Shown here in pieces: positions 1 through 8,897 of a stretch of DNA of 64,000 bases. This stretch comes from Serratia liquefaciens (lineage in GTDB: Bacteria; Pseudomonadota; Gammaproteobacteria; Enterobacterales; Enterobacteriaceae). The stretch covers positions 5,145,019 to 5,209,018 of the forward strand of contig NZ_CP088930.1 of NCBI RefSeq assembly GCF_027594825.1, in the 5' to 3' direction. Position 1 is the first letter of the stretch. The number at the start of each line of letters is the position of its first letter. The position numbers and the translations under genes were made by a program. Below the pieces are notes generated by a model. The model had not been told where the DNA came from. It did no database searches and saw only the letters and a program-made list of their open reading frames with translations.

Positions 1-249
1 CGTGCACGTTCTCTGGCCGTAAACTACGGCCTGACCGGCTACCGATCTTTGCCGCCGGGGATCGCCAAAAATCTGGCGCGCGGCAAGCCTCTGCCTCCGG
101 GCATCGCCAAAAAAATGGTGCCATCCTCCATGCTGCACGATCTGCCTTATTATCCTGGCTATGAGTGGCGCGTTGCCGGTAACGATCTGGTGCTGGTGGC
201 GTTGAGTACCGCTCTGGTTGCCTCGGTGATCAACGGCGTATTTGATTGA
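1..249 (+). CDS. CigR/RcnB-like protein, C-terminal fragment
   Basis: Only the last 82 codons are present; the frame is open from base 1, so the gene starts upstream of the window. The visible part has two LPPGIAK-type repeats (residues RSLPPGIAKN and KPLPPGIAKK), then a short LPYYPGY stretch and a hydrophobic C-terminal tail ending in VINGVF. This layout is typical of the CigR-like branch of RcnB-fold proteins, small membrane or periplasmic proteins; Salmonella CigR has been described as an anti-virulence factor. The role here is unknown. A clear terminator follows 22 bases after the stop codon. Confidence 0.6.
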   Translation, partial: RARSLAVNYGLTGYRSLPPGIAKNLARGKPLPPGIAKKMVPSSMLHDLPYYPGYEWRVAGNDLVLVALSTALVASVINGVFD

Positions 250-271
250 TTCCCGCTGACTCTGCTTTAAG

Positions 272-295
272 GCCCCGCTTCGGTGGGGCTTTTTA
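272..295 (+). terminator. Rho-independent terminator of the CigR-like gene
   Basis: A GCCCCGC / GTGGGGC stem closes on a TTCG loop and is followed by a T run. It separates the upstream gene from the chorismate mutase gene. Confidence 0.85.
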
Positions 296-360
296 TTTGC
301 CTGCAACAGGGGATCGTGGTGAACTCTTTTCCTGTTATTTCGGTGCATAAGGAAATTGTG

Positions 361-891
361 ATGTTCAGGATGTTATTGATTGCCTGCTGCCTGGTCAGTT
401 TTTCCGCGCTGGCAAGCGGGGGAACGGCGCTTGGCGAACTTGTAAATCAGCGTCTGGGTTATATGAAAGACGTTGCCGGCTACAAAGCGCAGCAGCATTT
501 GCCGATCGAGGATTTGGCACAGGAGGCCAAGGTGCTGGCAAGCACTCAGGCAGAGGCGGGGCGCTTAGGATTGGATCCGCTTTCGGTTCGGCCGTTTATC
601 ATCGCGCAAATGGACGCCGCCAAGGCGATTCAATACCGTTACCGCGCGGACTGGCTGGCGCAGCCGGAAAGCGGCTGGCAGCCACGCCCGCTGGAGCAGG
701 TGCGACCACAGATTGCCGAGCTCAGCAGCCGAATTTTGCAGCGATTGGCGCAGGAATTAAAAACCGGGGCGCTGACGGAGAGTGCGCGCAGTCGTTTTAT
801 TCAGGCTATTGATCAGAACAACCTCAGCGAAGCCGACAAGCAGCGGCTGTTCACCGCCTTATTGGCCGTCAGGGCCGCCAAGGCGGAGTGA
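361..891 (+). CDS. Secreted chorismate mutase, gamma class
   Basis: The 176-residue protein converts chorismate to prephenate. It has a signal peptide (about residues 1-19, ending ALA), so it should act in the periplasm, as in the exported *AroQ family. Family residues are visible: RLGYMKDVAGYK at 31-42 (Arg31, Lys36, Lys42) and the QMDAAKAIQ helix at 83-91. Length agrees with the family. I chose the ATG at 361 because AAGGA lies 7 bases before it and because the signal peptide starts there; an upstream in-frame GTG would add a non-signal leader. No other aromatic pathway gene is adjacent. The role of a periplasmic chorismate mutase is unsettled in the field. Confidence 0.9.
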   Translation: MFRMLLIACCLVSFSALASGGTALGELVNQRLGYMKDVAGYKAQQHLPIEDLAQEAKVLASTQAEAGRLGLDPLSVRPFIIAQMDAAKAIQYRYRADWLAQPESGWQPRPLEQVRPQIAELSSRILQRLAQELKTGALTESARSRFIQAIDQNNLSEADKQRLFTALLAVRAAKAE

Positions 892-903
892 TCCCGGCGT
901 CCG

Positions 904-2439
904 CTAATCGCGGCCGATGCTGCTGCGCTGGAAGGTCAGCACCCGGCTGCGATTGGCAATCAAATCTACGCTGTAGCCGCGGAAATAGAGGCAAAAGCGT
1001 TTCAACCACGGGCCGTCGCTGCTTTCGACCAGCATACGGCCCTGACCCAGCGAACTGATCTTCCCGGTTTGCGATGCCGGGCCCACGCCAATGTGCACCC
1101 GATCGCCGCAGATCTCGAAGGCGGTGCGGTACTGCGGGTGGTACCACAAGCCCTGCACGTGCTTTAGACAATCGCGGTTGGGCGTGACGGGCAGAAAGCT
1201 GCGCGGCACGTGGCACACTTCGCCTTCTACCGCTTCACCGGTCCATTTCAGCCGCATCGGCATATGGGCGGAGAGCGACACCGCGTAGCCGTCATCGGCC
1301 TGATACAGCGCCTCTTCACTGCCCAGATAGGCGACGTTGCCGTCTTTCACCTCCAGCCAGTAAGGATCTGCCACCGTGGTGTAAATGCCATCGGGAATGG
1401 CGGCGCTGCGTTTCGGCAACGCTTCGCCCAGTAAGGCGGCCATCATCTGCAGCGCCATACCGAAGCTGTCGCAGTCCTCCCGGTTAGCCACCACAACGAC
1501 ACCGGCCTGCCGATCGGGCGCCAACAGGAAATAAGTTTTGTAGCCGGCATGCGAACCGCCGTGGCCCAGCAGACGATGTTCGCCGAGCGGCGTTTGCGCC
1601 AGCCCCAGCCCGTAAGCGCTGAGTTGCCCTTGGTTAAGATGGCGCGGGGCACTCAGTTGCGCCAGCACGCCACGGCCAGGGCCTTGGTTGGCCAGCAGCG
1701 TTTGTAACCAGCGGGTGAGGGCATTGGCGCTGCCGGTCAGGCTGCCGGAGGCGGAAAGGTGCAGGCCGGCGCTGGCTAACTGCCAGCCCTGTTTGGCGCG
1801 CCAGTAACCGGGGATGAGCCCAGGCACCACGTCATACCAGCTTTCGGGCGCTCGTAGCTGCACCTGCAGCGGTTGGGCGATGTGTTGCTGCACCAGTTGG
1901 TCGAAATCATGCCCCTTGGCCTGCAGTGCGGCCTCCACCAGCCGGTAACCGGTATTGGTATAGGTGATTTCACTGCCGGCCGGGTAGTTCAGCCCTTCCA
2001 GTCCCTGCAGGAACTGCATGACCGGTTGCGCCTCACTGCGCGTATGCACCGAGATGCCCAGTAGCCCCAGGGTTTCACGTACGTCAGGCAGCCCGCTGGT
2101 CATATCCAACGCCTGCCCCACGGTGACATTCGCCAGAGGGTCCTGCAGCTCTGGCAGCAGATCGCCCAGGCGGTCATCCAGGCTTAGGGCGTTATCGGTG
2201 GCGTTTAGCGCCAGCGCGGCGAAAATGTGTTTGGTGACGGAAGCGTAGCGCACCACGCTGTCTGCGTTAAAAGGGGTATTTTGCGCCAGATCGGCTCGCC
2301 CGGCACTGGCGGTCGCTCGTATCTGCGCGGCGTCGAACAGGGTAATAGCTCCGCCGGGTTGGTGGTCAGACTGCCAATCGGCCAGCAGCCTGTCAGCGAC
2401 GGCCTGTGCGGCACGCCAGTTTAGCGGGATTTCGGACAT
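904..2439 (-). CDS. Serine hydrolase, beta-lactamase/D-aminopeptidase-like (family S12)
   Basis: The 511-residue protein has the three signatures of penicillin-binding-protein-like serine hydrolases: SVTK at 67-70 (nucleophile Ser67, Lys70), a YTN motif near residue 160, and HGGSHAG near residue 290. After the catalytic domain there are about 180 residues that resemble the extra beta-barrel domains of D-aminopeptidase (DAP), whose total length of about 520 is similar. No signal peptide is seen, so it is probably cytoplasmic. The start at 2439 is set by GGAGG 7 bases upstream; the frame is open further 5' without a better site. The true substrate (D-amino acid peptides, esters or amides) cannot be told from sequence. 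It is transcribed alone. Confidence 0.75.
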   Translation of the reverse strand: MSEIPLNWRAAQAVADRLLADWQSDHQPGGAITLFDAAQIRATASAGRADLAQNTPFNADSVVRYASVTKHIFAALALNATDNALSLDDRLGDLLPELQDPLANVTVGQALDMTSGLPDVRETLGLLGISVHTRSEAQPVMQFLQGLEGLNYPAGSEITYTNTGYRLVEAALQAKGHDFDQLVQQHIAQPLQVQLRAPESWYDVVPGLIPGYWRAKQGWQLASAGLHLSASGSLTGSANALTRWLQTLLANQGPGRGVLAQLSAPRHLNQGQLSAYGLGLAQTPLGEHRLLGHGGSHAGYKTYFLLAPDRQAGVVVVANREDCDSFGMALQMMAALLGEALPKRSAAIPDGIYTTVADPYWLEVKDGNVAYLGSEEALYQADDGYAVSLSAHMPMRLKWTGEAVEGEVCHVPRSFLPVTPNRDCLKHVQGLWYHPQYRTAFEICGDRVHIGVGPASQTGKISSLGQGRMLVESSDGPWLKRFCLYFRGYSVDLIANRSRVLTFQRSSIGRD

Positions 2440-2670
2440 AGGGGCCTCCAGAGTATTTTTATCAATTTGTGCCTCGATGGGCTTTTCGCCAGATTGTCGC
2501 GTACCGCGCAAACTGTGGGCCGCCGTTTTGTGCGCTGTTCCGACCAGATTCACTTATTTTCAGTCAAAACTGCGATGCAGTGCGCAAATCGAAAAGGGAA
2601 CAACCAGGAGGCAAATTGTGTGCCACAACGTGAGGAAGCTGGAGGGGGAGCGCTTGAAGGTTTGATTGTC

Positions 2671-2694
2671 GCAGGGCAATTAGCGTTGCCCCGC
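2671..2694 (-). terminator. Hairpin after hutG
   Basis: GGGCAA-N6-TTGCCC with extra outer pairs lies 19 bases beyond the hutG stop. There is no clear T run, so it may be a Rho-dependent or RNA-stabilising hairpin. The rest of 2440-2712 holds only the promoter region of the serine hydrolase; I see no gene there. Confidence 0.45.
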
Positions 2695-2712
2695 AACAGG
2701 AGTAGAAAAGGA

Positions 2713-3516
2713 TTAACGCAGTTGGTCGCCGCCGGACAGCAGGCTGTCGATCATCTGTTTTAGCAGGCGCTGCAGGGAGGCGGCACGCTCGGGAGCAAAG
2801 GCATACGGATACTGTTCTGACATGTAGTTCACCTGCGCCAGTTCCAGTTGAATGGCATGCTGCTGTTCTTGCGGGCGGCCGTAGGCGCGGGTGATGTAAC
2901 CGCCTTTGAAGCGACCGTTAAGCACGTGCGTGAACTGTTGTTGCTGTTCGCAGCAGGCGACCAGACGATCGCTCAGCGCCGGGGCGCAGCTTTCGCCGCC
3001 GTTGGTCCCCAGGTTTAGATCCGGCAGCTTGCCGTCGAACAAGCGCGGGATAACGGAGGCGATAGAATGGGCGTCGAACAACAGGGCGTAACCGTGCTTG
3101 GCTTTCAGGCGCGCCAGTTCGTCTTGCAGCTGTTGGTGGTAGGGCTGCCAGATCTGCGCCAGATAGCCGGCGCGCTCCTGGTCAGAGGGGGCTTTCCCCG
3201 GCAAGAAGCTCGGGCGACCGTCAAACAGCACGTCAGGGTACAGACCGGTGGTGGCGGTGGTGTAGAGCGGTTTGTCGTCCGCCGGGCGGTTCAGGTCGAT
3301 AACGAAGCGCGAGTAATTGCCGATCAGCACGCTGGCGCCCATGGCGCGCGCGAAATCGTACAGCTGCGGGATATGCCAGTCGGTGTCCGGGAGCGGTCGC
3401 GCCTCTTCGGTCAAACCGGCCTCGACGGCCGGCGTCAATCGGGTACCGGCGTGGGGAATACTGATCAGCAGCGGCAGGCTGCCGGCGTGGAAATCAAAAG
3501 CATCGCGAATGGTCAT
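2713..3516 (-). CDS. hutG: N-formylglutamate deformylase
   Basis: HutG hydrolyses N-formyl-L-glutamate to glutamate and formate, the last step of the five-step histidine route that goes through HutF. The 267-residue protein has the family's N-terminal [10 protein letters not shown] stretch (residues 18-27), [12 protein letters not shown], and [24 protein letters not shown], with metal-binding His and Asp residues. Its start overlaps the hutI stop by four bases (ATGA), so the two are translationally coupled in one operon. The presence of HutF in the neighbourhood confirms this pathway rather than direct formimidoylglutamate hydrolysis. Confidence 0.93.
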   Translation of the reverse strand: MTIRDAFDFHAGSLPLLISIPHAGTRLTPAVEAGLTEEARPLPDTDWHIPQLYDFARAMGASVLIGNYSRFVIDLNRPADDKPLYTTATTGLYPDVLFDGRPSFLPGKAPSDQERAGYLAQIWQPYHQQLQDELARLKAKHGYALLFDAHSIASVIPRLFDGKLPDLNLGTNGGESCAPALSDRLVACCEQQQQFTHVLNGRFKGGYITRAYGRPQEQQHAIQLELAQVNYMSEQYPYAFAPERAASLQRLLKQMIDSLLSGGDQLR

Positions 3517-4736
3517 TGACGTACTTCTCCTCGGAAAATCACCGTACAGGGCAGTTGACCGCCCAACCAGTAAGCCAGTTCAGCCGGACGGGACAGCGGC
3601 CAGTGCACAAAATCCGCCAGTTTGCCGGCTTCCAGCGTCCCCTGGCTTGCCTGCAGGCCCAGCGCCTTGGCCGCATGCACCGTGACGCCCGCCAACGCTT
3701 CTTCCGGCGTCAGGCGGAACAGCGTGCAGGCCATATTAATCATCAAACGCAAGGACAGTGCCGGCGAGGTCCCCGGGTTCGCATCGCTGGCGATCGCCAT
3801 GGCTACGCCGTGTTTGCGGAACAGGTCTACCGGTGGGCATTGGGTTTCACGCAGCAGGTAATAAGCGCCCGGCAGCAGCACCGCAACGGTGCCTGCATCG
3901 CCCATCGCTCGCGCATCCTGTTCGGTAGCATATTCAAGATGGTCGGCGGAAAGGGCATGGTGCTGCGCGGCCAATTCACTCCCGCCCAGGGCTGAAAGTT
4001 GTTCCGCGTGCAGCTTCACGGGCAGACCCGCTTTTTCCGCTGCGGCGAACACTCGCGCCACCTGCGCCGGTGAGAACGCCAGATGCTCGCAGAAGGCGTC
4101 AACCGCATCGGCCAGCCCGGCAGCGGCGGCCTGAGGAATAATGGTGTTGCACACCAGATCGATATAGTCGTCGGCGCGATGGGCATATTCCGGCGGCAGC
4201 GCGTGTGCCGCCAGGCAGGTGGTTTTTACTTCAACCGGCAGCAGTTCGCCCAGCTTGCGCGCCACGCGCAGCATTTTCAGCTCGCTTTCCGGCGTCAGCC
4301 CGTAGCCGGACTTGATCTCCACGCAGGTCACGCCTTCCGCCAGCAGCGGTCGCAGCCGGAACAGCGCCTGCTCCAGCAGCTGTTCTTCGTCGGCGTCACG
4401 GGTAGCCTTGACGGTGGAAATGATGCCGCCGCCCTGAGCGGCGATATCGGCATAGCTGACCCCGTTCAGGCGTTGTTCGAACTCGCCGCTGCGGTTACCG
4501 CCGAATACCAGATGGGTATGGCAGTCGACAAAGCCCGGCGTGATGATGCCACCGTCGAATTTCACCGTTTCATCTGCTATCAGGGTTGCCGGTAACGCCG
4601 CATGTTCGCCCAGCCAGACAATCTTGCCGTCACGCACGGCGATCGCGCCGTTGGCGATAGTGTGATATTTGCCGTCGCGCATGGTGACGACATCGGCCCC
4701 GTGCCACAGGCTGTCGCAATGAATCTCAGAGGTCAT
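3513..4736 (-). CDS. hutI: Imidazolonepropionase
   Basis: HutI is a metal-dependent amidohydrolase that opens 4-imidazolone-5-propionate to N-formimidoyl-glutamate in histidine degradation. The 407-residue protein shows the [16 protein letters not shown] metal site (HxH near residue 75), a [12 protein letters not shown] motif, [13 protein letters not shown] and [13 protein letters not shown] chose the ATG at 4736, preceded by GGCGGAGAA; the frame is open upstream but this would run through the operator. It is the first gene of hutI-hutG and lies behind a HutC-type operator at 4772-4783. Confidence 0.95.
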   Translation of the reverse strand: MTSEIHCDSLWHGADVVTMRDGKYHTIANGAIAVRDGKIVWLGEHAALPATLIADETVKFDGGIITPGFVDCHTHLVFGGNRSGEFEQRLNGVSYADIAAQGGGIISTVKATRDADEEQLLEQALFRLRPLLAEGVTCVEIKSGYGLTPESELKMLRVARKLGELLPVEVKTTCLAAHALPPEYAHRADDYIDLVCNTIIPQAAAAGLADAVDAFCEHLAFSPAQVARVFAAAEKAGLPVKLHAEQLSALGGSELAAQHHALSADHLEYATEQDARAMGDAGTVAVLLPGAYYLLRETQCPPVDLFRKHGVAMAIASDANPGTSPALSLRLMINMACTLFRLTPEEALAGVTVHAAKALGLQASQGTLEAGKLADFVHWPLSRPAELAYWLGGQLPCTVIFRGEVRQ

Positions 4737-4771
4737 GGCTTTTCTCCGCCGGAGCCGTGGCTCCCACATGG

Positions 4772-4783
4772 TTGTATATACAA
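4772..4783. promoter_or_regulatory. HutC operator upstream of hutI
   Basis: A perfect 12-bp palindrome, TTGTATATACAA, 36 bases before the hutI start. This is the known recognition type of the GntR-family repressor HutC, and a near-identical copy lies before hutC/hutF. Confidence 0.8.
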
Positions 4784-4866
4784 TTAAAAACAACCTAGCG
4801 CATTCATCGGGTTGTCACAAGGGGCGGGATAAAAATTTGTTATCGGGATGTGATCGTTGTGGAAGG

Positions 4867-4889
4867 GCGGGTGCCAAAACGGCACCCGC
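4867..4889 (-). terminator. Hairpin after hutC
   Basis: A perfect nine-pair stem, GCGGGTGCC and its complement, with an AAAAC loop, lies just beyond the hutC stop. No T run follows on the minus strand, so its efficiency as a terminator is uncertain. Confidence 0.55.
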
Positions 4890-4895
4890 AGAGGA

Positions 4896-5651
4896 TCAGA
4901 CTTCGCTGGTGAAACGGCCGAACAGTTGATAACGGCTGCCGGGGTACAGCAGGCGTGCCGAAGTGACGACGGTTTTGCCGGACCAGGTGCGGCGGTGGAT
5001 CAACAGGCCCGGTTCGTGGTCTTCCAACTGCAGCAGTTCGCGCTCCTGGCGGGTCGGCACTACCGCTTCGACGATGTGTTCGCCTGCGGTCAGCGGCGCG
5101 GCCTGCGTCAGATAGATATAGGGCGTAACGCGGTCGAAATCCTGTTTCATGTAATCGGGGGCGATGAGGGGGTTCACGCAGCGGTCTTCCACCTGTACCG
5201 GCAGGTCGTTTTCGTAATGCACAATCTGCGAATAGAAAAGCTGCTGGCCCGGTTGAATGCCCAGCGCCAATGCTTCTTCCTCGCTGGCCGGCCGCGCCTT
5301 CAACTGCAGGATCTTGCTGCTGTGGCGATGCCCACGGGCGGCGATTTCGTCGGCGATATTATGCACTTCCAGCAGCGCGGTGTGCGCCTTGGCTTCGGCG
5401 ACGAAGGTGCCCACCCCCTGCATGCGGATCAGATAGCCTTCGGTGGTCAGCTCGCGCAGCGCGCGATTGATGGTCATGCGGCTGACGCCCAGTTCGGCGA
5501 CCAGCTCACTTTCCGAGGGAACGCGTTGGTGCGGCAGCCAATGGCCCGCCCGGATTTGGTTCACGATCGCCTGCTTGACCCGTTGATAAATGGGGGCGGG
5601 GGTATCGCTCATTGCAGCAGCCAGTTGCAGCACGGTCTGTTGATCAACCAC
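4896..5651 (-). CDS. hutC: Histidine utilization repressor, GntR family
   Basis: HutC represses hut genes and is released by urocanate. The 251-residue protein has an N-terminal GntR winged helix (about 20-85, with PSESELVAELGVSRMTINRAL at the recognition helix) and a C-terminal UTRA effector domain (about 100-245, including the QVEDRCVNPLIAPDY stretch typical of HutC). It lies between hutI and hutF and is divergent from hutF. Two TTGTATATACAA-type sites, one on each side, make autoregulation and control of both hut transcription units likely. Confidence 0.92.
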   Translation of the reverse strand: MVDQQTVLQLAAAMSDTPAPIYQRVKQAIVNQIRAGHWLPHQRVPSESELVAELGVSRMTINRALRELTTEGYLIRMQGVGTFVAEAKAHTALLEVHNIADEIAARGHRHSSKILQLKARPASEEEALALGIQPGQQLFYSQIVHYENDLPVQVEDRCVNPLIAPDYMKQDFDRVTPYIYLTQAAPLTAGEHIVEAVVPTRQERELLQLEDHEPGLLIHRRTWSGKTVVTSARLLYPGSRYQLFGRFTSEV

Positions 5652-5715
5652 GGCGTTAACCTCGTCAAATAAAAAAATAATAACATCAGTTTACTGTTGA
5701 TGTCGGCGTATGTAT

Positions 5716-5727
5716 ATGTATATACAA
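5716..5727. promoter_or_regulatory. HutC operator between hutC and hutF
   Basis: ATGTATATACAA differs in one base from the perfect palindrome upstream of hutI. It sits in the 176-bp divergent promoter region and could serve both hutC and hutF. Confidence 0.7.
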
Positions 5728-5827
5728 CTAGGGGCCGGTCCGCCACAGCAATGCGCTGGGCCCGTGTATTTTCGGATGCGCGATTATCGCGCGTTATTAA
5801 CCGTTACACTAACAGTGGAATACTGCC

Positions 5828-7198
5828 ATGCCTGCATATTTTGCCTCACGCGCTCTGCTTCCTGAAGGTTGGGCGCATAACGTCCGGTTGGACGTGGATG
5901 CGCAAGGTTACCTGACTCAGGTGACCGCCGACGCCGATCCCGAAGGTTGCACCCGTCTGCACGGCGATGCGGTGCCGGGCATGCCAAACCTTCACTCTCA
6001 CGCCTTCCAGCGTGCGATGGCCGGACTGGCGGAGGTGGCGGGCAATCCGCAGGACAGCTTCTGGACCTGGCGTGACCTGATGTATCGCCTGGTGCAGCGT
6101 TTGACGCCGGAGCAGGTGGAGGTAATTGCCCGCCAACTCTATATCGAAATGCTGAAAGGGGGCTATACCCAGGTCGCCGAGTTCCACTATCTGCATCACG
6201 GCGCCGACGGTCTCCCTTATGCCGATCGCGGCGAAATGACCGGCCGACTCAGTCAGGCGGCGGCCCAGGCGGGGATCGGCATGACCCTGCTGCCGGTGCT
6301 GTACAGCTATGCGGGATTTGGCGGCCAGCCCGCTCAGCCGGGGCAAAAGCGTTTTATTCAGAATGCGGACAGCTATCTGGAACAACAGCAGACGATCGCC
6401 CGTCAGTTGGCGGACCAACCGTTGCAGAATCAGGGCCTGTGCTTCCACTCGCTGCGTGCGGTGGAACTGGGCCAGATGCAGCAGATCCTGGCGGCGTCGG
6501 ACAGTACGCTGCCGGTGCATATTCATATCGCCGAGCAGCAGAAAGAGGTCAACGACTGTCTGGCCTGGAGCGGACGACGCCCCGTCGCCTGGCTGTACGA
6601 GCATCTGCCGGTGGATCAGCGCTGGTGTCTGGTTCACGCCACGCATCTTGATCGCGATGAACTGGAACTGTTGGCGCACAGCAAAGCGGTAGCGGGCCTG
6701 TGCCTGACTACCGAAGCCAACCTGGGCGACGGCATCTTCCCCGGCGACGCCTATCTGCAGCATCAGGGGCGCTGGGGCATTGGTTCTGACAGCCACGTAT
6801 CGCTGAATGTGGTGGAGGAGCTGCGCTGGTTCGAATACGGCCAGCGTCTGCGCGATCAGCGTCGTAACCGGTTGACCACGCCGGAGCAACCGGCCGTGGC
6901 TGACGTTCTCTACCAACAGGCCTTGCAGGGCGGGGCACAGGCCTGCGGTGCGCCGATCGGACGGCTGCAAAGCGGCTACCGTGCCGACTGGCTGGTGCTG
7001 GACGGCGACGATCCTTACCTGGCCGCGGCGCCGGACGCCTCGATCCTCAACCGCTGGCTGTTCGCCGGCGGTAAAGAGCAAATCCGCGATGTCTTTGTCG
7101 GCGGTCGGCAGGTGATCGAACAAGGACGCCATGCACTGCAGCAACAGAGCAGCGCGGCTTTCTTGCAGGTGTTGAAAACCTTCCAGCAGGAGGCGTGA
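5828..7198 (+). CDS. hutF: Formimidoylglutamate deiminase
   Basis: HutF deiminates N-formimidoyl-L-glutamate to N-formyl-L-glutamate, which HutG then cleaves. The 456-residue amidohydrolase shows the metal-binding MPNLHSHAFQRAM motif (HxH near residue 56), VHIHIAEQQKEV, VHATHLD and GSDSHVSLN. Length matches the family. The ribosome site is weak. The stop codon shares one base with the start of hutD (TGATG), so the two are co-translated. Divergent from hutC with a HutC operator in between. Confidence 0.94.
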   Translation: MPAYFASRALLPEGWAHNVRLDVDAQGYLTQVTADADPEGCTRLHGDAVPGMPNLHSHAFQRAMAGLAEVAGNPQDSFWTWRDLMYRLVQRLTPEQVEVIARQLYIEMLKGGYTQVAEFHYLHHGADGLPYADRGEMTGRLSQAAAQAGIGMTLLPVLYSYAGFGGQPAQPGQKRFIQNADSYLEQQQTIARQLADQPLQNQGLCFHSLRAVELGQMQQILAASDSTLPVHIHIAEQQKEVNDCLAWSGRRPVAWLYEHLPVDQRWCLVHATHLDRDELELLAHSKAVAGLCLTTEANLGDGIFPGDAYLQHQGRWGIGSDSHVSLNVVEELRWFEYGQRLRDQRRNRLTTPEQPAVADVLYQQALQGGAQACGAPIGRLQSGYRADWLVLDGDDPYLAAAPDASILNRWLFAGGKEQIRDVFVGGRQVIEQGRHALQQQSSAAFLQVLKTFQQEA

Positions 7199-7761
7199 TG
7201 AGCCTGACGCGTTTTGATTTTGCTTCCCTGCCGGTCACGCCGTGGCGTAATGGCGGTGGGGAAACCCGAGAGATCGCCAGTTGGCCTGCGGGCACCCAGG
7301 ATTTCGACTGGCGTGCCAGTATCGCCACCATCGCGCAAGACGGCCCATTTTCGGCCTTCAACGGGATAGATCGTTCGATCACCCTGTTGGAAGGCGATGG
7401 CGTGCATCTGTTCAGCGCCGGGCAAGTTGATCATTATTTATCGCAGGCTGGTGAACCGTTCGCCTTCTCCGGCGATGTGGCGTTGAGCGCGACCCTGTTG
7501 GGCTGCAGCAGCCAGGATTTCAATATCATGACCCGGCGCGGCCGCTGGGCAGCCGACGTGCAGCGAGTGACTGAGACCATCGAGCTGCCGTCATCGCATG
7601 CCGGTGTGCTGTACGTGCTGCAGGGACGCTGGTTGCTGGCGGATGGCGTGATCCTGACCGCACGTCAGGGCGGGTGGTGGCCGGCGGTAGAGTTCAGTGG
7701 GGCGCTGACGCCGCTGACCGAGGATAGCGTCATTCTGTGGGCCGACATCACACCCGGCTAA
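7198..7761 (+). CDS. hutD: HutD family protein
   Basis: HutD proteins are small cupin-fold proteins found in hut operons; in Pseudomonas HutD has been proposed to limit hut expression by binding pathway intermediates. The 187-residue protein has the family opening MSLTRFDFASLPVTPWRNGGGETREIA (only part needed here: PWRNGGGETREIA at about 16-28) and FDWRASIATIAQDGPFS. The ATG at 7198 overlaps the hutF stop; a GTG three bases earlier is possible. A CCCGG/CCGGG hairpin follows the stop. Confidence 0.85.
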   Translation: MSLTRFDFASLPVTPWRNGGGETREIASWPAGTQDFDWRASIATIAQDGPFSAFNGIDRSITLLEGDGVHLFSAGQVDHYLSQAGEPFAFSGDVALSATLLGCSSQDFNIMTRRGRWAADVQRVTETIELPSSHAGVLYVLQGRWLLADGVILTARQGGWWPAVEFSGALTPLTEDSVILWADITPG

Positions 7762-7786
7762 ACCGGGCTAGAGTCCAGCGCTAAGT

Positions 7787-7826
7787 TGTGGGATGATCTG
7801 CACTTCTATCCCACACTTATCCCACA
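7787..7826. promoter_or_regulatory. Repeated TATCCCACA elements upstream of cscR
   Basis: TATCCCACA occurs twice in direct orientation (7807-7815 and 7818-7826), 11 bases apart, and once inverted (TGTGGGAT at 7787-7794). The second copy ends 13 bases before the cscR start codon. The spacing of one helical turn suggests a protein-binding site in the cscR leader or promoter. The binding factor is unknown. Confidence 0.4.
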
Positions 7827-7839
7827 TTGAGAAGGGCGC

Positions 7840-8841
7840 ATGGCCTCGCTGAAAGACGTTGCAAAACTTGCCGGGGTATCCTTGATGACGGTATCCCGCG
7901 CCATCAACGAGCCCGATAAGCTGCGGCCGGATACCTACCAACGCGTCAAGCGGGCGATTGACCAACTGGAATACGTGCCCGATCTCGCGGCGCGGCGCAT
8001 TCGCGGTGACAGTAACCGGGTCCAGACCCTCGGCGTGCTGGCGCTGGATACCGCGACCACCCCGTTCTCGGTGGAAATGATCCTGTCGATCGAAAAAACG
8101 GCGCGTGAACACGGCTGGAACAGCTTCGTGGTCAATCTGTTTGCCGACGACAGTGCGGAACATACCGTAGATTTGCTGCTGGCACACCGACCGGACGGGG
8201 TGATCTTCACCACCATGGGGTTACGCCAGGTGGCGATACCGCCCAAGTTGCTGGATAAAAAACTGGTGCTGGCCAACTGCATCAGCCAGGAACACTCGGT
8301 CGCCAGTTACATTCCCGATGACGAGCAGGGCCAGTATGACGCCATGCGCGCGTTGATTGCCAAAGGCTATCGCGCACCGCTGTGTATTCACTTGCCGGAA
8401 ACGACCCTAGCGGCCGGGTTGCGCCGTCGCGGGCTGGAACGTGCCTGGGGTGAAGCGGGCGGAGACGTCGATCAACTACGACAATATCATCTCGATCTGA
8501 CCGAGGGCGATGAACATTACCGTGACAGCGTGGCATTGCTGGAACGTCACTTCTCGCCGGGGCAGCGCGACTGCGATGTGGTGGTGTGTGGTAACGATCG
8601 GGTGGCGTTTTTGGTGTATCAGGTGTTGCTGGCGCAGGGCTGGAAAATCCCGCAACAGGTCGGGGTGCTGGGCTACGACAATATGGTCGGTATTGACCAG
8701 CTGTTCCTGCCACCGCTGACTACGGTGCAGTTACCGCACTACGAGTTGGGTCGGCAGGCGGCGCTGCATTTGATTCATCAATTGGATCACCATGACAGAG
8801 TGAAAGTGGCCTGCCCGTTATTACTGCGAGGATCGCTGTAA
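7840..8841 (+). CDS. cscR: LacI-family regulator of the sucrose genes
   Basis: The 333-residue protein has a LacI-type helix-turn-helix at the N-terminus (LKDVAKLAGVSLMTVSRAINEP, residues about 4-25) and a periplasmic-binding-protein-like sugar-sensing domain. It converges on cscA, and the csc promoter region carries two copies of the GTTAACGTTAAC palindrome typical of LacI-family sites, so it is best read as the CscR repressor, released by sucrose or fructose. RBS GAAGGG lies ahead of the ATG. The assignment to sucrose rests on the neighbours. Confidence 0.85.
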   Translation: MASLKDVAKLAGVSLMTVSRAINEPDKLRPDTYQRVKRAIDQLEYVPDLAARRIRGDSNRVQTLGVLALDTATTPFSVEMILSIEKTAREHGWNSFVVNLFADDSAEHTVDLLLAHRPDGVIFTTMGLRQVAIPPKLLDKKLVLANCISQEHSVASYIPDDEQGQYDAMRALIAKGYRAPLCIHLPETTLAAGLRRRGLERAWGEAGGDVDQLRQYHLDLTEGDEHYRDSVALLERHFSPGQRDCDVVVCGNDRVAFLVYQVLLAQGWKIPQQVGVLGYDNMVGIDQLFLPPLTTVQLPHYELGRQAALHLIHQLDHHDRVKVACPLLLRGSL

Positions 8842-8846
8842 CCCAA

Positions 8847-8877
8847 CAGGGCGCAGTTCATTCATCGCTGCGCCCTG
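8847..8877. terminator. Bidirectional hairpin between cscR and cscA
   Basis: A ten-pair stem CAGGGCGCAG with its complement and an 11-base loop sits in the 56-bp gap between the convergent stops. Confidence 0.65.
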
Positions 8878-8897
8878 CACATTGAGTTCGTCTCAGA

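Noticed and set aside
5846..7144. 432-codon open frame antisense to hutF
   Set aside because: Shadow of a GC-rich gene; no ribosome site or family similarity, while hutF on the other strand is unmistakable.
7807..7826. DnaA boxes or replication origin suggested by TTATCCCACA
   Set aside because: The DnaA box is TTATCCACA; both copies have an extra C, and there is no AT-rich unwinding region or origin gene nearby.
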